Shown here one piece after another: positions 46,629-59,351 of a DNA stretch of 64,000 nt. The notes beneath the pieces are model-generated. The model had not been told where the DNA came from. It was given only the letters and a program-made list of their open reading frames with translations, and did not search any database. Both the position numbers and the translations under genes were made by a program. The stretch's first letter is position 1; every line of letters starts with the position of its first letter. Origin of the DNA: Artemia franciscana (taxonomy: Eukaryota > Arthropoda > Branchiopoda > Anostraca > Artemiidae). The stretch covers positions 30,063,310 to 30,127,309 of the forward strand of contig NC_088883.1 in the NCBI RefSeq assembly GCF_032884065.1, written 5' to 3'.

Positions 46629-46954
46629 GGGGTGAAATGAATTATGACTGAGCAAATTTTCTTCTTAACAAAAATTGGACAGATGTGACTTATCATCAAA
46701 ATGCTATTTATACTCTACTGCTACAAAAGTACCACCTCAGAAATCACAAGCCATGCAAGCAAGTTATGGAGCTTTTATGACAATTTTTAGCCTATGGCTG
46801 TTAGGCTTACTTTGAAACAAGGCTTGTTTAGGCTTGTTTGATGCAAAATACTGATAAAGAACAAAAAAAAAACAAGACTAACTGACATTAGCAAAGTTTT
46901 GTATCATTTTGATGCAATTGACATCTATCCAAGCATTGACATTGTCTTAACAAT

Positions 46955-47571
46955 GGTTCTTAGTGTACTTCTTGATATCTCAAAAAGGGGCTAGGTTAGG
47001 AAAATGGAACTTTCAGAAATGGGTCTACGGGCTAAAGTATGTCCCAGAAAGGTATTTTGAAGTACCAACCTCCACTCCCTCCCCCTCTAGAGGGTCCTGA
47101 CCTTTGATGATCTTTAAAGGTATGTGTGTTATAAAAGTGAAACCTTACAAAATAGATCATCTGAAAGAATGAAGTACAACAAAAATGTTTTCAGCTTCAC
47201 AACTTTGCTCAATCCCAATTTATAAAGTTTCAAAGGTGTGCAAATACATCTCCTATACTTTGAAAAAAAAAACATTGATATGGCTAAGAATTCTACTCAA
47301 ATAACAGAAATTGCATTTTCAGAACTAAAGGCAGAGAAAAAGCAACTGGTAACTGAAAATTAAGGTAAAATGTTGTTTTATCAAAATTTCAAAAAGTATA
47401 TGTCATGTAGGCAAATTTCAGGGTCCTCTAGAGGAAGAAGGAGTGGAGATGGGTACTTTAAAATACCTTCCCATGATATACTATAGCCTGTAGATCCATC
47501 CCTGAAAGTTTCATTTTCCTAACCTAACCCCTTTCTGAGATAGCAAGAAGTCACTATACTAGAATGTTACT
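46955..47571 (+). mobile_element. TIR element, copy 1 (~600 bp)
   Basis: CTTGATATCTCAAAAAGGGG with CTAGGTTAGGAAAATGGAAC at one end is opposed by CCTAACCTAACCCCTTTCTG with AGATAGCAAG at the other, giving imperfect terminal inverted repeats of 70 bp or more. No coding sequence. Superfamily not assigned. Confidence 0.7.
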
Positions 47572-48136
47572 GTGGTAAAATTCTTGCTATCTCAGAAAGG
47601 GTTTAGGTTAGGAAAATGGAACTTTCAGGGATGAATCTACAGACTGAAGTATGTTCCAGGAAGGTATTTTGAAGCAACTACCTCTACTCCTTCTCCCTCT
47701 AGAGGGCCCTGACCTTTATAAATATGTGTGTATATAAAAGTGAAACCTTGCAAAATAGATCTTCTGCTTAAACGAAGCACAACAAAATTCTTTTCAGCTT
47801 CATAACTTTGCTCAATTCCATTTTATAAGGTTTTAAAGATATGCAAATTCATTTCCTAAATTTTGAAAAAAAAAAACAACATTGATATGGCTCAAAATTC
47901 TACTCAAATAACAGGAATTGCATTTCTCAGAACTAGAGACAGGAAAAAGCAACTAGTAACTGAAGATTAAGGTAAAGTGTTGTTTTGTCAAAATTTCAAT
48001 AGTAGTCACAACCTAACCTGTCATGTAGTCAAATTTCAGGGCACTCTAGAGCCTGTAGACCCATCCCTGAAAGTTTCATTTTCTCAACCTAAACCCTTTC
48101 TGAGATAACAAGAAGTCAATTAACTAGAAGTTTACT
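47572..48136 (+). mobile_element. TIR element, copy 2 (~560 bp), tandem to copy 1
   Basis: CTTGCTATCTCAGAAAGGGT to CCCTTTCTGAGATAACAAG, with the same interior as copy 1 (CTCTAGAGGGCCCTGACCTT, GAACTAGAGACAGG) in the same orientation and about 10 bp away. Interior is slightly shorter. Confidence 0.7.
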
Positions 48137-49065
48137 GATGTTGTTTTTGATTTTCTTAATACTCTCAATACATAAAAATTTGATCTTCAAATAATTATCA
48201 CCACTTATATTATTTTGTGACAAAATAAAAATTCTTATAATAAGAATTATTTTCTTAGCAAGAACTGACTCTCTCTTCTATAGTATGAATATGGAGTGTC
48301 ATTTGGGTCTAGAAGCATCTAAGCTTTAAATCTGGCCCTAAGAGTAGGATATCTACTTTTTTGGCATTCCAGTAAAATCCAGATGGGTTTTTGGACTGAC
48401 TATATTTTGCTATACCATGATGAAATGTGAAGGTAGGATAGTGACGAGACCCCACCCTTTTATTTACCTTTTTGTTGACAAGATGTGAGGGTATGAATTT
48501 AACAAAATTTTGCTTAGTTCCAATTCAGTAGCTAATGCATTCGTATTTTAAATTATTTGCGAAATCTGAACCATCTGTAACAATATTGATATAGAGGGCC
48601 AAAAAAAACTCGACCCCTCCTTCAAGAGGTATAAATAGGCAAAGGACTTTAACGGTTGTCTTTGGTTCTTGGACTTAGATGAGCTATCGTCAAATTATCA
48701 TAAATTGGATTTAATGAGGTCAAATAAAGTAAATATCACCTCACCTAAGAGCTATGACCTCTGTCCACGTAATATGTCAGATAAATCTAATGAACCGGAA
48801 CCGAGAAGGTCAAAGATTTGCTTATGAAAAGACAGACGGACAAAAAGACACCCTATGTATTGATAGGACCTATTCATAGGATACGAGGGGTTGGCAACTT
48901 CTTCTGGCTGCAGTTGTAAAGAAGAAAAGCGTAGTGGCGGCTATGGGAGGGCTCGGAAATAGAGACCGATTACTACTGAACTAAAGTGAAATTCATTGGG
49001 ATAATTACGATCATAATACAGAACAAGAACACTCCTGGATAAACTTAGGGTTAAAGTTAGGATTA
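48137..49065. other. No gene seen
   Basis: A TATAAATA motif at 48631 looks like a TATA box but no coding sequence follows. Confidence 0.45.
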
Positions 49066-50756
49066 TCAAACAGATCGTGGTAACGAACTGTAGTAAGGAG
49101 CGACCCAGCTCAGTAGTAACCAAAACTCTAAAAAATGGAATTTTGATATCATTAGCTACATCAAAAGAATTGCATTTTAATACTGATTTTAAATATAAAA
49201 GTTTCATCAAGTTTAGTCTTACCCATCAAAAGTTACGAGCCTGCGAAAATTTGCGTTATTTTAGAAAATAGGGGGAAACACCTAAAAGTCATAGAATCTT
49301 AACAAAAATCACACCATTAGATTCAGCGTATCAGAGAACCCTACTGTAGAAGTTTCAACCTCCTATCTAAAAAAATGTGGAATTTTGTATTTTTTGCCAG
49401 AAGGCAGATCACGGATGCGTGTTTATTTGTTTGTTTGTTTGTTTTTTTCCCAGGGGCGATCATATCGACCCAGTTGTCCTAGAATGTTGCGAGAGGGCTC
49501 ATTCCAACGGAAATGAAAAGTTATAGTGCCCTTTTTAAGTGACTAAAAAATTGGAGGGCACCTAGGCACCCTCCCACGCTAATTATTTTCCCAAAGTCAA
49601 CGGATCAAAATTCTGAGATAGCCATTTTATTTAGCGTAGTCCAAAAACATTATAACTATGTCTTTGGGGACAACTTACTCCCCCACAGTCCCAGTGGGAG
49701 GGGAAACAAGTTACAAACTTTGACCAGTGCTCACATATAGTAATGGTTATTGGGAAGTGTATAGGCATTTTCAGGAGGATTTTTGGTTGGTGGGAGGGGT
49801 TGAGAGGAGTGGGGTATTCTGGGGGAACTTTTCATCGAGGAATTTGTCATGGGAGAAGAAAATTTCCATGAAGGGAGCGTAGGATTTACTAGCATTATTA
49901 AAAAAAAAAAACAATGAAAAAATAAATATGAAAAAGTTTTTTTCAGCGGGAAGTAAGGAGCAGCATTAAAACTCAAAACAAACAGAAATTATTACCCATA
50001 TGAGAGGCTCACCTCCTCCTAATACCTCGTTCTTTACGCTAAAGTATTTTTAGTAATTTCAACTATTTATTCTACGGCTTTTGTGATTCAGAGGTCATTC
50101 TTAATGAATTGGGACAAAATTTAAGCTTTAATGTAAAGAGCGAGGTACTGACGAGGGGGCGAACCCCTTAATATATGTAATAAAAACATGAGATTACAAA
50201 ATTTCTTTACGTAAGCTAATTTATGAGTTACGTATATCTTTTACTAATAAAAAGATTCATAAAATATTAAAAGTTCTAGTTGCCTTTTAAGTAACCAAAA
50301 AATCGGAGGGCAACTAGGCTTCCTCTCCCGCTCTTTTTTTCGCAAAATCATTCAATCAAAATTATGAGAAAGCCATTTAGCCAAAAAAAAATGTAAATTT
50401 CGTTTTAATTATTCCTCTGCGGAGAGCCAAAATCAAAACATGCATTGATTCAAAACGTTCAGAAATTAAATAAAAAAAACAAGTTTTTTTAACGGGAAGT
50501 AAGGGGCGACATTAAAAGTTAAAACGAACAGAAATTATTTCATATGTGAAAGGGCTGCTTCCTCATCAACGCCCCGCTCTTTACGCTAAAGTTTTTTACT
50601 GTTTTAAAAGTAGAAATAAGAGGAAGAGTCAAACTTTAGCGTAAAGAGCGGGGTGTTGATGAGAAAGCAGCCCTTTCATATACGAAGTAATTTCTGTTCG
50701 TTTTAAGTTTTAATGTCGCTCCTTACTTCCCGTTAAAAAAAACTTGTTTTTTTTTA
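49066..50756 (+). mobile_element. Composite double-hairpin element, copy 7 (full length)
   Basis: TCAAACAGATCGTGGTAACG (one change in the palindrome), unit 1 (49090-49930), hairpin B (49935-50195), unit 2 (50200-50460) and hairpin A (50465-50756, inner stem GGGCTGCTTCCTCATCAACG with two mismatches). Closely related to the copy at 57.1 kb. No coding capacity. Confidence 0.85.
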
Positions 50757-51030
50757 TTAATGAACTTAGATCCAGACACTGCCGGAAGGCTTCGAGATCA
50801 TTTTGTTGTAGATGTCTATCACCTCTGCTTTGTATTGGTAAGAATAGTTTAGCGTTATCTGCACAAATCTTTGTGGAACACTGAATAATCAAGGGTAAAA
50901 TCATTCATAAGAAATAAAATAGCACAATATGATATCTGGTACTAAAAATCACTAAAAATAAGCTAAAATCATTTTCATAAGGTATCATCTCTTGAGTTTA
51001 CCTATATATGGTATCAGTGATGGATTATAA

Positions 51031-51186
51031 GGGCAGATCTAGAGCAAAATATTGGGGGAGGGGCAAATATAACAAGGACACCAATAATTGACCAAATTGA
51101 CATGATTTTTTAAAAAAGAGCCAAAACAGAAACAAGACCAGTCAGAAAAATTTCTAGGGGTTCCATGCACCCTCCACCCCTGGATC
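51031..51186 (+). mobile_element. Small MITE-like element, copy 2
   Basis: GGGCAGATCTAGAGCAAAAT ... CCACCCCTGGATCC, the inverse of 36871-37062, shortened inside. Confidence 0.55.
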
Positions 51187-51447
51187 CTTCATTGATCCTT
51201 CAATGATCATTGATCTTCATTGGATCCTTTCATTCAATTAGTGATTTTTTTCTTCATTGTAAGGAGTATTTTTCTTTTCTTTTTTTTACTAACAGAAGTA
51301 TTGACACCTTATTAAAAGAACTTGAGAAGTCATTACCCCGTCTATAAGGAAGCGAAAGGTAGAATCGCCAGAAATCTGAGATAGACTCAAAACTTGGGAA
51401 TTACAAGATCTTTGCTTTGCTTGTGCATTTTAGACTATTTCTTTCAA

Positions 51448-51937
51448 CAGGGCTGTCAATTAATGCAGAGGGACGGGGAACCCCCCCCCCCCCCTCCCGA
51501 CTTTTTGGTCATTTGGTAAAAAAAAAATCTGTAAAATTGTGAAGCGAAGCGTCATGATTTTTCCGACGCCACTAAAATTCTTTGTTCGGTTAAACGAAGA
51601 CCACGAAAATACAGACATATGATGTGCAGAAAGTTCGAACCTGGTTGGTAAGCGCAGCAGTTTCTGACTCCTGCCGTGAGTTTGCAGAAGGTGCCACAAT
51701 TTTCCATTTGGTTAAATAAAGAACGTTAAAATAGTGACATTGTATGTACTGAAATCTGAATCTCGGTCGGTAAATACAGCGGTTCTATCGACCCGTGCAG
51801 TGACTTTAAGCATTGTATTCGAAACGGACATTATGCTAATTATTGACAAAAACCAGTCGGAAAAAATTATCAGTCAGTCAGTAAAATCCCTTGCCTCCCC
51901 CTCCCCCAGTTTTTTTGCTAGTAACAACACTACCTGT
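51448..51937 (+). mobile_element. CAGGG-ended MITE-like element, copy 2
   Basis: CAGGGCTGTCA ... AACAACACTACCTG, matching 40787-41244 across its length, including the internal duplication (CTTTGTTCGGTTAAACGAAG, CCATTTGGTTAAATAAAG). Confidence 0.6.
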
Positions 51938-51969
51938 CAAAATACTTTGAGATTATTGACAAAAGGTGC

Positions 51970-52625
51970 TGTAGAACATACTGATTTTGTATCAGTATGT
52001 TCAATATGTTTAGCGTGTATCAGTCAGTTTGTATAGCTGTACATACGTGCAGCTATTGTAGAACATTCTGATTTTGTATCAGTATGTTCAGTATGTTTAG
52101 TGTGTATCGATCAGTTTGTAGAGCAGTGCATACATGCAGCTATTGTAGAACATACTGATTTTGTATCACTATGTTCAGTATGTTTAGCATGTATCAGTCA
52201 GTTTTTATAGCGGCACATACATGCATATATTACTGATTATATATCAGTATGTTCAGTAAGTTTAACATGTATTAGTCAGTTTGTATTGCTATACATACAT
52301 GCAGCTATTACAGAACACACTGATTTTTTATCAGTATGTTCAGTATGTTTAGTCCGGGTCAGTATGCTCAATATGATTATCATGTAGCAATCACTTTGTA
52401 TAGCTGTACATACATGCAGCTATTGTAGAACATCCTGATTTTGTATCAGTATGTTCAGTATGTTTAGTTTGTATCAGTCAGTTTGTAGAGCTGTAAATAC
52501 ACGCAGCTATTGTAGAACATACTGATTTTGTATCAGTATGTTTAGCATGTTCAGTATGATTAGCATGTATCGCTCAGTTTGAATAGCTGTACGTACGTGT
52601 AGCTATTGCAGAACATACTGATTTT
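51970..52625 (+). repeat. ~87 bp tandem repeat, about 8 units
   Basis: GTAGAACATACTGATTTTGT recurs at 51971, 52058, 52145, about 52310, 52425, 52512 and 52608 (most steps 87 bp), with GTTCAGTATGTTTAGCGTGT and GTACATACATGCAGCTATTG between. Confidence 0.85.
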
Positions 52626-53935
52626 GTTTCACAAATTTCGAATACCTTTGAAATTTTCGTTGTTTTACTGAAGGAGCATAGTTCATTATTCTCTAGACTT
52701 TGAAAATATTAGGAAATCTTTAATACGATAATGTGAGTGCTATTATTCAAAAATTTATTTCAAGAGCATTCAACTTAATTAAAAAGGAAGATTAGTTTGA
52801 ATGTTCAAGCACATCCTAGCTAAATTTTGTAAAGATTTGTGCTTCTTATTTAAAAAAACAAGATGGAAAAAAGGAATAATTTGTAAAAAGGTTATTTACT
52901 GGTAGAGCGCAAGCACCGATGTACACTACGTAAGTTAAAATCATCCAAAATATTTTTTGGTTTCCTTGGGGGAGTCACCCCTATTGATTTCCATGGAGAT
53001 AATTCTTGTAAATCAGGTTTGTTTGAAGAATTTACCTTTAAAACAATGGTAATGATAACCCTACAACCCAAACCCTCCTAACAAACATTCAAGGAGCATA
53101 TGTTTTTCAGGGATATATGTCATTCCCGACAATTTGTTCAATTAAACTTCAATGTAAGAAATCAGAACTGAAATAGGGAGTAGTAACCTTCATTCACATT
53201 TAAGAGAGCCTTTGGTAATGCAGCTTCTAGTAACAAACTATGAGTAAAGAGCAACCTTTGTCCATAGAAACTCTAACTCTAAAATATTCGAATCCAGCAT
53301 GGGCAAAAAAAGAAATTGTTCATGCTTATTTAGAATATGCAATGTGTATCAAAATCAAAGTTATTCACTGTAAGCATATAGACATTTGAATAGTTTTAGA
53401 AATATAAATTATACCTCCCGAAAAATTTGGTGTCATCATGAATAAAACTATGCGATAAAATCCCACATGCAGGAGGAATCTTAAAGCGCTATCTGAAAGA
53501 TATGGAGTTTCCCTTTTCTTATGTCGACGTTCACCGTTGAATGTCCGAAATGCCTTTTTTTCTCCTTGAATTTAGTCAGCGTTGCCAGTCAACTATTCCA
53601 GTTTAATTCAATGTTTGATGATAACAGATTAGGTTAGTTAGGCTTGGTGTTTAATCATTTCTGATATTTAAAACCTAATTTAATCTAACCTAACCTAAAT
53701 TAACATAATCTAACTTTAACTTTTATCAGCATAGCTTGCGTAAGGGTGAAAAAGCTGACTCACAAAATTAATTGAACCCAAACAGAAAAAAAGCTGGATT
53801 TCAGACATTCACCGGTCAATGTTGACATTAACCAGATTTGTATATATATATATATATATATATCCCTCCTCGCATTTAGGGATTTAGGGTAGTCCTAGGC
53901 ATATTGTGAAAAAAAGAACAGAAAAAAAGCTTTCT
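52626..53935. other. No gene seen
   Basis: 53630-53710 has repeated AACCTAA/TTAGGTTA motifs and 53838-53862 is (TA)n. No coding sequence recognised. Confidence 0.5.
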
Positions 53936-54200
53936 CAAATTTAAGCAGAGAGCGATGTTAAAACTTAAAACGAATTGAATAATTCCATATAATAGAGAGG
54001 CTACTCCTCCTCACCTCCGCTCTTTACGCTAGTCTTATAATGCTGCTTATTCCAATTCCAAGGCCCCTGTATTTTAGTAGTTGTTCTTAAGCAACTGGGA
54101 CAAAATGTAGAACTTTAGTGTAAAGGGCTGGGTCAAGGAGGGGGCAGTCCCCCTCATATACACAATGATTTGTGTTCGTGTAAGCTTAATATAGCTCTTT
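53936..54200 (+). repeat. Diverged solo hairpin of the composite family
   Basis: AAACTTAAAACGAATTGAAT, CTCCGCTCTTTACGCTAG, then ACTTTAGTGTAAAGGGCTGG and CTCATATACACAATGATTTG: recognisable left and right arms without units 1 or 2. Confidence 0.6.
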
Positions 54201-54254
54201 GATTTCATTCGTATTTTTCCCGTTTAATATTGAAGATTATATATAAAAAAATAC

Positions 54255-54370
54255 AGAAGAGCATGTTATACAGAAGAGTATCATACATACGTCACTATAC
54301 AGAGACTATACATCACTATATCACTATACATCATAGAGTATCACTATACAGAGAGCACATAGAAGAGCAT
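54255..54370 (+). repeat. Local ATCACTATACA repeats
   Basis: Repeated CATCACTATACAGAGA-type words. Confidence 0.6.
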
Positions 54371-54573
54371 CTATGGACTGAAACATCATGGACAGAACCT
54401 GTTGAAGTGATTGAAAAAAACTTTAATTTTATACTTAAGTGAAGCATACCCTGACAATTCTGAAGATGCTGAATCTTTAATCTTCTGATATTTTATATCC
54501 TATATGTCGATACAGAATAATCTACTAAAAGCTCTCATACTATTTTATAGTAAAAACAGGGACAAGTCCTTAG

Positions 54574-56335
<1,762 letters not shown>

Positions 56336-56338
56336 AAA

Positions 56339-56341
<3 letters not shown>

Positions 56342-56420
<79 letters not shown>
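56342..56420. repeat. (TA)n microsatellite
   Basis: About 39 perfect TA units directly after the (TAG)n tract. Confidence 0.95.
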
Positions 56421-56421
<1 letters not shown>

Positions 56422-56439
56422 ATCTATATTTACAGGTGG

Positions 56440-56600
56440 GACACAGGGACACAACTACAATGGCGCGTAACCAATATGGCGCGTAACGACTTATGCGCGC
56501 GAGGGGGGGCTTGGGGGTGGGGGCGCGAATCGCCCCCACAAACTAGGTATTGGGGTGGCGCGAAGCGCCTCCACCAACTAGGTATTGGGGTGGCGAAAAA
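56440..56600. repeat. GC-rich island with small hairpins and a 2-unit repeat
   Basis: GGGGGCGCGAATCGCCCCC and GGCGCGAAGCGCC are perfect or near-perfect hairpins, each followed by CAACTAGGTATTGGGGTGG or near variants. AATGGCGCGTAACCAATATG also repeats GGCGCGTAAC. Composition is unlike the surrounding DNA. Confidence 0.7.
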
Positions 56601-56848
56601 TATTGATATTTTGTCTGTCCGGTATGTATTATATTCCTTCAATATATAAGAAAATGAAATGATGCATTTTCCCTTTAAAACGTATTATTTTAATTCTTAT
56701 TTAAAAAAAATCATTTTTATTCCACGGTATTTGTTTTTAAAACAGTGTTTCGAATTAATTACCTTCCATTCCTAAAAAATACTGAATTGTAATTTCTGTA
56801 TCCAATAAAATTTCTAGAAATTCATGGACTACTCAAATTTCAAAAGAA

Positions 56849-59129
56849 GATCATTCATCTATTTTATGACCAGAAATTTGACAAAACATTTCAAGAAAAA
56901 ATATGTGACGTCAACCACGTTTTTAGATCTGAATCATTATTGCATGGTGAAACTCCTGTGTAAATATTATTGTTTTATAAGAGTACTGGAATGCGCAAGG
57001 ATTGATATAATTCCTCAGTGTCTGGTGTTTTGTACCCTCCCCTCTCCCCAAAAAAGGCTTGAGTTATTCAAAAACATTTTTGTTTTATAGCTTGGACTTA
57101 CGCCAATCAAACAGTTCGTGGTAACGAACTGTAGTAAGGAGCGACCCGGCTCAATAGTAACCAAAACTCTAAAAATGGAATTTTGATACCAAGAGCTACA
57201 TCAAAAGAATCGCATTTTAATGCTGATTTTAAATATATAAGTCTAATCAAGTTTAGTCTTACCCATCAAAAGTTACGAGCATGAGAAAATTTGCGTTATT
57301 TTGGAAAATAGGGGGAAACGCCCCCTAGAAGTCATAGAATCTTAACGAAAATCACACCATCAGATTCAGCGTATTAGAGGACCCTATCGTAGAAGTTTCA
57401 AGCTCCTATCTACAAAAATGTGGAATTTTGTATTTTTTGCCAGAAGACAGATCACGGATGCGTGTTTATTTGTTTGTTTTTTCCCCAGGGGTGATCCTAT
57501 CGACCCAGTTGTCCTAGAACGTTCCGAGAGGGCTCATTCTAATGGAAATGAAAAGTTCTAGTGCCCTTTTTAAGTGACCAAAAAATTTGGAGGGCACCTA
57601 GGCCCCGTCCCACGCCAATTATTTTTCCAAGGTCAACGGATCAAAATTCTGATATAGCCATTTTATTCAGCGTAGTCGAAAAACTTTATAACTATGTCTT
57701 TGGGGATGACTTACTCCCCCACAGTCCCCATGGGAGGGGCTACAAGTTACAAACTTTGAACAGTGCTCACATATAGTAATGGTTATTGGGAAGTGTACAG
57801 GCGTTTTCAGGAGGATTTTTGGTTGGGGGAAGGGGTGAGAAGAGGGGGATATGCTGGGGGAACTCTTCATCGAGGAATTTGTCATGGGGAAAGAAAATTT
57901 CCATAAAGGAGCGCAGGATTTACTAGCGTTATTTAAAAAAAACAATGAAAAAATAAACATGAAAAAGTTTTTTCAGCTGGAAGTAAGGAGCAGCATTAAA
58001 ACTTAAAACGAACAGAAATTATTACCCATATAAGGGGCTCACCTCCTCCTAATACCTTGCTCTTTACGCTAAAGTATATTTAGTAATGCCAACTATTTAT
58101 TCTACGGCTTTTGTGATTCAGGGGTCATTCTTAATGAATTGGGACAAAATTTAAGATTTAGAGTAAAGAGAGAGGTACTGACGAGGGGTGAACCCTCTCA
58201 TATGTGTAATAAAAACATGAGAATAAAAAGTTCTTTACGTAAGCTAATTTATAAGTTACGTATATCTTTTACTAATATAAAGATTCGTAAAAAATTAAAA
58301 GTTCTAGTTGCCTTTTTAATTAACCAAAAATTGGAGGGCAATTAGGCTTCCTCCCCCGCTCTTTTTTCCCAAAATCATTCGATCAAAATTATGAGAAAGC
58401 CATTTAGCCAAAAAAAAAAAAAAAAATATGCAAATTTCGTTTTAATTATTCCTCTGCGGAGAGCCAAAATCAAAACATGCATTGATTCAAAAACGTTCAG
58501 AAATTATATAAAAAACAAGTTTTTACAACTGAAAGTAAGGAGCGACATTAAAACTTAAAACGAAGAGAATTTACTTCGTATATGAAAGGGGCTGCTTCCT
58601 CATCAACGCCCCGCTCTTTACGCTAAAGTTTTTTTTAAAGTTTAAAAAGGAGAGTTGAGAGAAAGAGTCAAACTTTAGCGTAAAGAGCGGGGCGTTGATG
58701 AGGAAGCAGCCCCTTTCATATATGAAGTAATTTCTGTTCGTTTTAAGTTTTAATGTCGATCCTTACTTTCAGTTGAAAAAACTTGTTTTTTTTATTATAT
58801 AATAATGTTAAAAAGACACAGGAAATAGGGAAACTCATTGGAGAAAATGGAAGAAGAAAAACTTCTAAGTGAACATTGAATTACATAGTAAGGACAAATG
58901 TTTCCATATTTAAATTAAAAAGTTAAATAAAATTAGTAATTACTTAAATCAAATTAACGAGCGCTTTCTTTTAAGAGCATTCCAATACTTTCATAAAACA
59001 ATAATATTTACACCGGAGTTTCGCCATGCAATAATGATTCAGATCTAAAAATGTGGTTGACGTCACATGTTTTTTCTTGAAATGTTTTGCCAAATTTCTG
59101 GTCTAAATTTGGTGCGATGATAAATAATC
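56849..59129. repeat. Inverted repeat arms (56849-56994 / 58977-59129) enclosing a composite copy
   Basis: GACCAGAAATTTGACAAAAC through ATATGTGACGTCAACCACGT to GAGTACTGGAATGC on the left recurs inverted on the right (GCATTCCAATACTTTCATAA ... GTGGTTGACGTCACATG). Arms are about 145 bp with a ~2 kb interior that includes composite copy 8. Confidence 0.8.
57107..58797 (+). mobile_element. Composite double-hairpin element, copy 8 (best full-length copy)
   Basis: Reference copy. TC at 57107, palindrome CAGTTCGT-GGTA-ACGAACTG at 57112-57131, unit 1 to about 57960, hairpin B 57961-58226, unit 2 to about 58505, hairpin A 58510-58797. Units 1 and 2 share a diverged module: GCCCTTTTTAAGTGACCAAA ... GATATAGCCATTTT versus GCCTTTTTAATTAACCAAAA ... 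GAGAAAGCCATTTAG. Hairpin A stem is essentially perfect through GGGGCTGCTTCCTCATCAAC. No ORF conserved among copies. Confidence 0.85.
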
Positions 59130-59267
59130 TAGAAAAATCTCAAGCTTTGCAATCCAGTTCCGATAAATATACGTGTATCTTGATTAAGAGTATGAGTTGA
59201 TACGAAGGAGTGAATCAAGCAACTTCGAACTAAGGAGTAGAAAGGTTTCTAAGCATTCTAGTAAGTT

Positions 59268-59274
<7 letters not shown>

Positions 59275-59345
<71 letters not shown>
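59275..59345. repeat. (TA)n microsatellite
   Basis: Perfect AT dinucleotide run. Confidence 0.95.

Positions 59346-59351
<6 letters not shown>

Noticed and set aside
48625-48645. TATA box (TATAAATA) of a gene
   Set aside because: No ORF, exon signature or transcript feature downstream; chance is likely in AT-rich DNA.
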